This document shows, piece by piece, positions 6,763-9,128 of a stretch of 9,128 nucleotides of DNA. How positions within the stretch are numbered: position 1 is the stretch's first letter; the number at the start of each line of letters is the position of its first letter. Source of the stretch: an uncultured bacterium (GTDB lineage Bacteria > Planctomycetota > Phycisphaerae > Sedimentisphaerales > Anaerobacaceae); NCBI GenBank assembly GCA_913009865.1, contig CAJVYK010000079.1:1-9128 (forward strand). Reading direction: 5' to 3'. The translations under genes and the position numbers were made by a program. The notes under the pieces are model-generated. The model was not told where the DNA came from and ran no database searches. It saw nothing but the letters and a program-made list of their open reading frames with translations.

Positions 6763-6770
6763 CCGACGAG

Positions 6771-7505
6771 GTGAAAGTAATTGAAGAACCCAGGTTGGCG
6801 GCTGAGGTCGAGCGCAAACTGCCGTGGCTTATCGATGTGCTGCTGTACCCGGCCAGCTTGCACGGAGTAGTTTACATAGCGATTTTTTTGGCTTTGCGAC
6901 TTCTGATAGACTTACTCGGCAGGTTCGTTTTTTCGTATGCCGGCCCTTACGGTGGTGTGTTATCTCTGGTGCTTTATATACTCCTCATCGGCTATGTTTT
7001 TTATTACTTCGGGTATTGTATTTTCGACAGCTCAAAAGGCGGCAGACGGGCACCGGATATTTCAATTCAACATACACCTGACAAGGGAGACCTTATTTCA
7101 CAATTGCTTCTTATCCTGGGCAGTGTTGCTATTTGCTTTTGGCCTGTAGCCGTATATTACATTTTTACTCAACGCACCGACTTATTTTTCTGGCTGTTAT
7201 CGGGATTGGGGATAATCTTTTTTCCGATGGCATTGTTGACAGGGGTCTTGTTTGATTCATTTGACGCGTTAAACCCAATCTTGATAATTCGGTCGATATT
7301 CGTAACATTTTTACCATACTGCGGATTGATTCTGTCATTTTGTGTTTTTGGTGGGCTTGTCGCTGTAGTATTGCTGGTTTTAAGGCGGGTGCCGGTTTTG
7401 GGTTTTCTATCCAATGTGGTCAAACTTTATCTGCTGCTTGTCGCAGCTCATCTTCTCGGCAGATTTTACTGGTGGAACAAGGGTAAACTTAACTGGGAAG
7501 TGTAG
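6771..7505 (+). CDS. Multi-pass membrane protein of unknown function
   Basis: This 244-residue protein has about six hydrophobic segments, roughly residues 28-50, 60-85, 108-132, 138-160, 178-204 and 209-231, after a charged N-terminus (MKVIEEPRLAAEVERKLPW). A soluble loop (86-107, SSKGGRRAPD) separates segments 2 and 3. 'FDSFDALNPILIIRSI' between segments 4 and 5 and the end 'HLLGRFYWWNKGKLNWEV' look like conserved family landmarks. The layout recalls Yip1-like or DUF4013-like bundles, but I cannot name the family with confidence. There is no signal peptide, enzyme motif or metal site. The start is uncertain: GTG 6771 has a good ribosome-binding site, while TTG 6741 would add ten residues (LTLKLWKADE-like). 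It follows alaS closely and is the last gene of the + strand row. Confidence 0.8.
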   Translation: MKVIEEPRLAAEVERKLPWLIDVLLYPASLHGVVYIAIFLALRLLIDLLGRFVFSYAGPYGGVLSLVLYILLIGYVFYYFGYCIFDSSKGGRRAPDISIQHTPDKGDLISQLLLILGSVAICFWPVAVYYIFTQRTDLFFWLLSGLGIIFFPMALLTGVLFDSFDALNPILIIRSIFVTFLPYCGLILSFCVFGGLVAVVLLVLRRVPVLGFLSNVVKLYLLLVAAHLLGRFYWWNKGKLNWEV

Positions 7506-7513
7506 CGCAGGCC

Positions 7514-7598
7514 GTCATTGCGAGGCCTGCGAAGCAGGCCGTGGCAATCTTATCGGTTACGTTTTAGATTGCTTCGTCTCTGCGTTCCTCGCAATGAC
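7514..7598. repeat. Palindromic repeat C between convergent genes, forming the hisD 3' end
   Basis: Outer arms GTCATTGCGAGG (7514-7525) and CCTCGCAATGAC (7587-7598) are perfect complements. Inner arms GCAATCT (7544-7550) and AGATTGC (7566-7572) also match. A further hairpin, GGCCTGC-GAA-GCAGGCC (7524-7540), lies in the left half. The words are those of a dispersed repeat I recall from many bacterial genomes. It begins 8 bases after the stop of the membrane protein gene and includes the hisD stop (7559-7557) and its last codons. It could act as a two-way hairpin between the convergent genes, but no T-run marks a classical terminator. Confidence 0.85.
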
Positions 7599-8894
7599 AG
7601 TTTGGCGGATTTTTATGCTCTTTGCGTGGGCGTCGAGGCCTTCGGCCTCGGCTAAGCGGATAATATCGTCGGCACTTTCAGCCAACTTCTTCTTGTCGTA
7701 TTCGATAATACTCGTTGATTTGATAAAGTCGTTGCTGCTAAGCGCACTGGAAAACCTCGCAGTCGTCCCCGTCGGCAGTGTGTGGCTCGGCCCAGCCCAA
7801 TAATCACCAACCGCTACAGGACTATAATCACCGATAAATATCGCCCCTGCATTTGTGATTTGCTCGGCAATTTTCCTGCTGTCATCGCCGCACTGAATTT
7901 CTAAATGCTCCGGTGCAAAATCATTAACCTGCTCAATCAAGTTTGTCATATTCTCAAATATAACAACGCAACTGAATTTCTTGAGACATTTAATCGTATC
8001 TCTTGTTCTATCTAATTGTTTTACTTGACTCTCCAACTCCTCGACAACTTTCTCGCCAAGCTTTTGAGAAACTGTAAACAGCATTGCGCTTCCCGGAGCG
8101 TGTTCAGCCTGACTTAGCATATCGGCTGCGACCCAGGCAGGGTTGGCTTTATCGTTTGCGATTATCAAAACTTCACTCGGCCCGGCTATCGAATCGATGT
8201 CGATAAACCCGAAAAAATGCTTCTTGGCCATCTGTACCCATTGGTTGCCCGGGCCGACTATCTTGTCTACCTTTTTTATCGGTGCGTGGCCGTATACCAG
8301 AGCGGCTACGGCTTGAGCTCCGCCGATTCGGTAAACTTCATCAATTCCCAGCTCACAGCAGACCGCTAAAATTACAGGATGAATACTGCCTTTGTATCTT
8401 GGCGGTGAAACTATGACAATTTCTTTTACGCCTGCCACCTGTGCAGGTACTGCTGTCATTATCACAGTAGAAGGTAGCGGAGCCGAAGCACCAGGGACAC
8501 ATATACCAACTCGTTTTATAGGCGTGTATTTGATTCCGGGATGTTTAAAATTGCCGATAAAGATTTCTCTTTGATATTTCCGAACGTTCTCAATTGCCAG
8601 CCGAAGTGATTTCAGAAGTTTAAGGTTTTCTTCTTCGATTTTCTTGTGAGCTTTTTCTATGTCTCCCGTGCTTACCCTAAATTGTTCGGGTGTCAGTTTA
8701 ATCCCGTCAAACTTTTCTGTATATTCAGCAACTGCCTCATTCCCACGCTCCGAGATTTCAGAAAAAATCTTGTTTAACTGTTCGTTCCGCTCATCACCAG
8801 CCGTAAATCGTGATGCTAATATCACTTGCAGACGAAGCTTCACGATTCGTGCCCCAAAGTCTGGTTGTTGCCATGAAATAAGTTCAGTAATCAA
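7557..8894 (-). CDS. hisD: Histidinol dehydrogenase with a repeat-encoded C-terminal tail
   Basis: This 445-residue zinc enzyme oxidises L-histidinol to L-histidine with two NAD+, the last two steps of histidine synthesis, in the cytoplasm. Landmarks are RVGICVPGASAPLPSTV (128-144), GGAQAVAAL (191-199), KIVGPGN (211-217), and the IDSIAGPSEV signature (233-242). Zinc ligands expected from the E. coli enzyme are present: Gln262 and His265 (SQAEH), Asp364 (VGDYWAGPSH) and His423 (DAHAKS). The catalytic pair Glu329-His330 (APEH) and His371 are intact. The start is TTG with an excellent ribosome-binding site at 8911-8905. The family normally ends soon after 'AHAKSIKIR'. Here 15 more residues (QTVIARNAETKQSKT) follow, mostly encoded by repeat C. 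It is the only his gene visible and follows the partial gene at 8910 closely, so both are probably cotranscribed from outside the window. Confidence 0.97.
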   Translation of the reverse strand: MITELISWQQPDFGARIVKLRLQVILASRFTAGDERNEQLNKIFSEISERGNEAVAEYTEKFDGIKLTPEQFRVSTGDIEKAHKKIEEENLKLLKSLRLAIENVRKYQREIFIGNFKHPGIKYTPIKRVGICVPGASAPLPSTVIMTAVPAQVAGVKEIVIVSPPRYKGSIHPVILAVCCELGIDEVYRIGGAQAVAALVYGHAPIKKVDKIVGPGNQWVQMAKKHFFGFIDIDSIAGPSEVLIIANDKANPAWVAADMLSQAEHAPGSAMLFTVSQKLGEKVVEELESQVKQLDRTRDTIKCLKKFSCVVIFENMTNLIEQVNDFAPEHLEIQCGDDSRKIAEQITNAGAIFIGDYSPVAVGDYWAGPSHTLPTGTTARFSSALSSNDFIKSTSIIEYDKKKLAESADDIIRLAEAEGLDAHAKSIKIRQTVIARNAETKQSKT

Positions 8895-8904
8895 GATTCG
8901 GACC

Positions 8905-8911
8905 CCTCCTT
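8905..8911 (-). promoter_or_regulatory. Strong ribosome-binding site deciding the TTG start of hisD
   Basis: On the minus strand AAGGAGG lies ten bases before the TTG at 8894. It overlaps the stop codon of the upstream gene (8912-8910), which suggests coupled translation. No ATG or GTG at suitable spacing competes. Confidence 0.85.
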
Positions 8912-9128
8912 ATCTTCCGAAGTTGCCGTGACTGTAGGTTCGTTCCGCCCGCTGCAGCAGCAGATAGTTTTCGCCTTTGTATCCGGTAACAATCCCCGCT
9001 ACTTTGAATCTTATCGGCTCCGGCTCAGCAGATTGTTTCTGCTGTGCCCGCTCCAGCGCTTCGCAGGGCAATAGATTAAATTTCACCTGTGGAACGTTTC
9101 GGCCGAGAGCGTCGAGCACAAAACTGAC
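8910..9128 (-). CDS. C-terminal part of a hypothetical protein, 5' end outside the window
   Basis: The frame is open to the right edge, so the GTG at 9119 is probably internal. About 72 residues are visible. They begin VSFVLDALGRNVPQVKF, contain LLPCEALERAQQ and a Gln/Glu-rich linker, and end in a compact segment of likely beta strands (IRFKVAGIVTGYKGENYLLLQRA) closed by RTYSHGNFGR. I recall similar 'RFRVSGMVTEYKGKNYLLL...YSHGNFGR' ends in planctomycete hypothetical proteins, but I have no function for them. No membrane segment or catalytic motif is visible in this part. Its stop overlaps the ribosome-binding site of hisD, so the two are transcribed together, although nothing ties it to histidine synthesis. 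Confidence 0.72.
   Translation of the reverse strand, partial: VSFVLDALGRNVPQVKFNLLPCEALERAQQKQSAEPEPIRFKVAGIVTGYKGENYLLLQRAERTYSHGNFGR

Noticed and set aside
7524..7540. GGCCTGC-GAA-GCAGGCC as a rho-independent terminator for the membrane protein gene
   Set aside because: The stem is good but no T-tract follows, and it is part of a larger dispersed palindrome.
7634..7650. Perfect hairpin CGAGGCC-TTC-GGCCTCG near the 3' end of hisD
   Set aside because: It encodes the conserved AEAEGLDAH region of HisD and is explained by codon choice for Ala-Glu-Ala-Glu-Gly; no T-run follows on either strand.

Overview
The window looks like ordinary chromosomal DNA of a bacterium with a moderate base composition. 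The best guess is a member of the Planctomycetota (Phycisphaerae/Sedimentisphaerales-like). This is inferred from protein style only: the long insert after KLSKR in GltX, the Cys/His insert in AlaRS, the Trp-rich-ended membrane protein and the C-terminal 'YSHGNFGR' protein all resemble what I recall from that group. No rRNA or other decisive marker is present. All eight genes can be placed, and no stretch longer than 300 bases is gene-free.

Layout. Bases 3-7505 hold six genes on the + strand in a tight, operon-like row: the 3' part of gltX (glutamyl-tRNA synthetase), a PfkB-family sugar/nucleoside kinase, thpR (RNA 2',3'-cyclic phosphodiesterase, 2H family), recA, alaS (alanyl-tRNA synthetase) and a multi-pass membrane protein of unknown function. 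Two genes on the - strand converge on this row: hisD (histidinol dehydrogenase, 8894-7557), preceded by the 3' end of a small conserved-type hypothetical gene that runs off the right edge. The ligT/thpR-recA pairing and the recA-alaS neighbourhood both echo gene orders known in other bacteria, but recX, which lies between recA and alaS in E. coli, is absent here.

The most interesting feature is not a gene system but a set of short palindromic repeats that have entered genes. One family, built of AGCGGATAG/CGCTATCCGCT-like words (called A here), occurs three times. At the end of thpR it supplies the last codons and stop. At the end of recA it does the same in the same reading frame. Inside alaS it adds about 28 in-frame residues just before the zinc-binding CGGTH motif of the editing domain. 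The alaS copy contains four tandem 7-bp units. A second palindrome (B, GTCATTCCTGC...GCAGGAATC) sits in the recA-alaS gap and appears nested within an A copy. A third palindrome (C, GTCATTGCGAGG...CCTCGCAATGAC) lies between the convergent genes and encodes the last 15 or so residues of HisD. Gene 3' ends and one protein loop thus appear to tolerate, and be reshaped by, these elements, much as Rickettsia palindromic elements do. No CRISPR array, insertion sequence, tRNA, riboswitch or defence system was seen.
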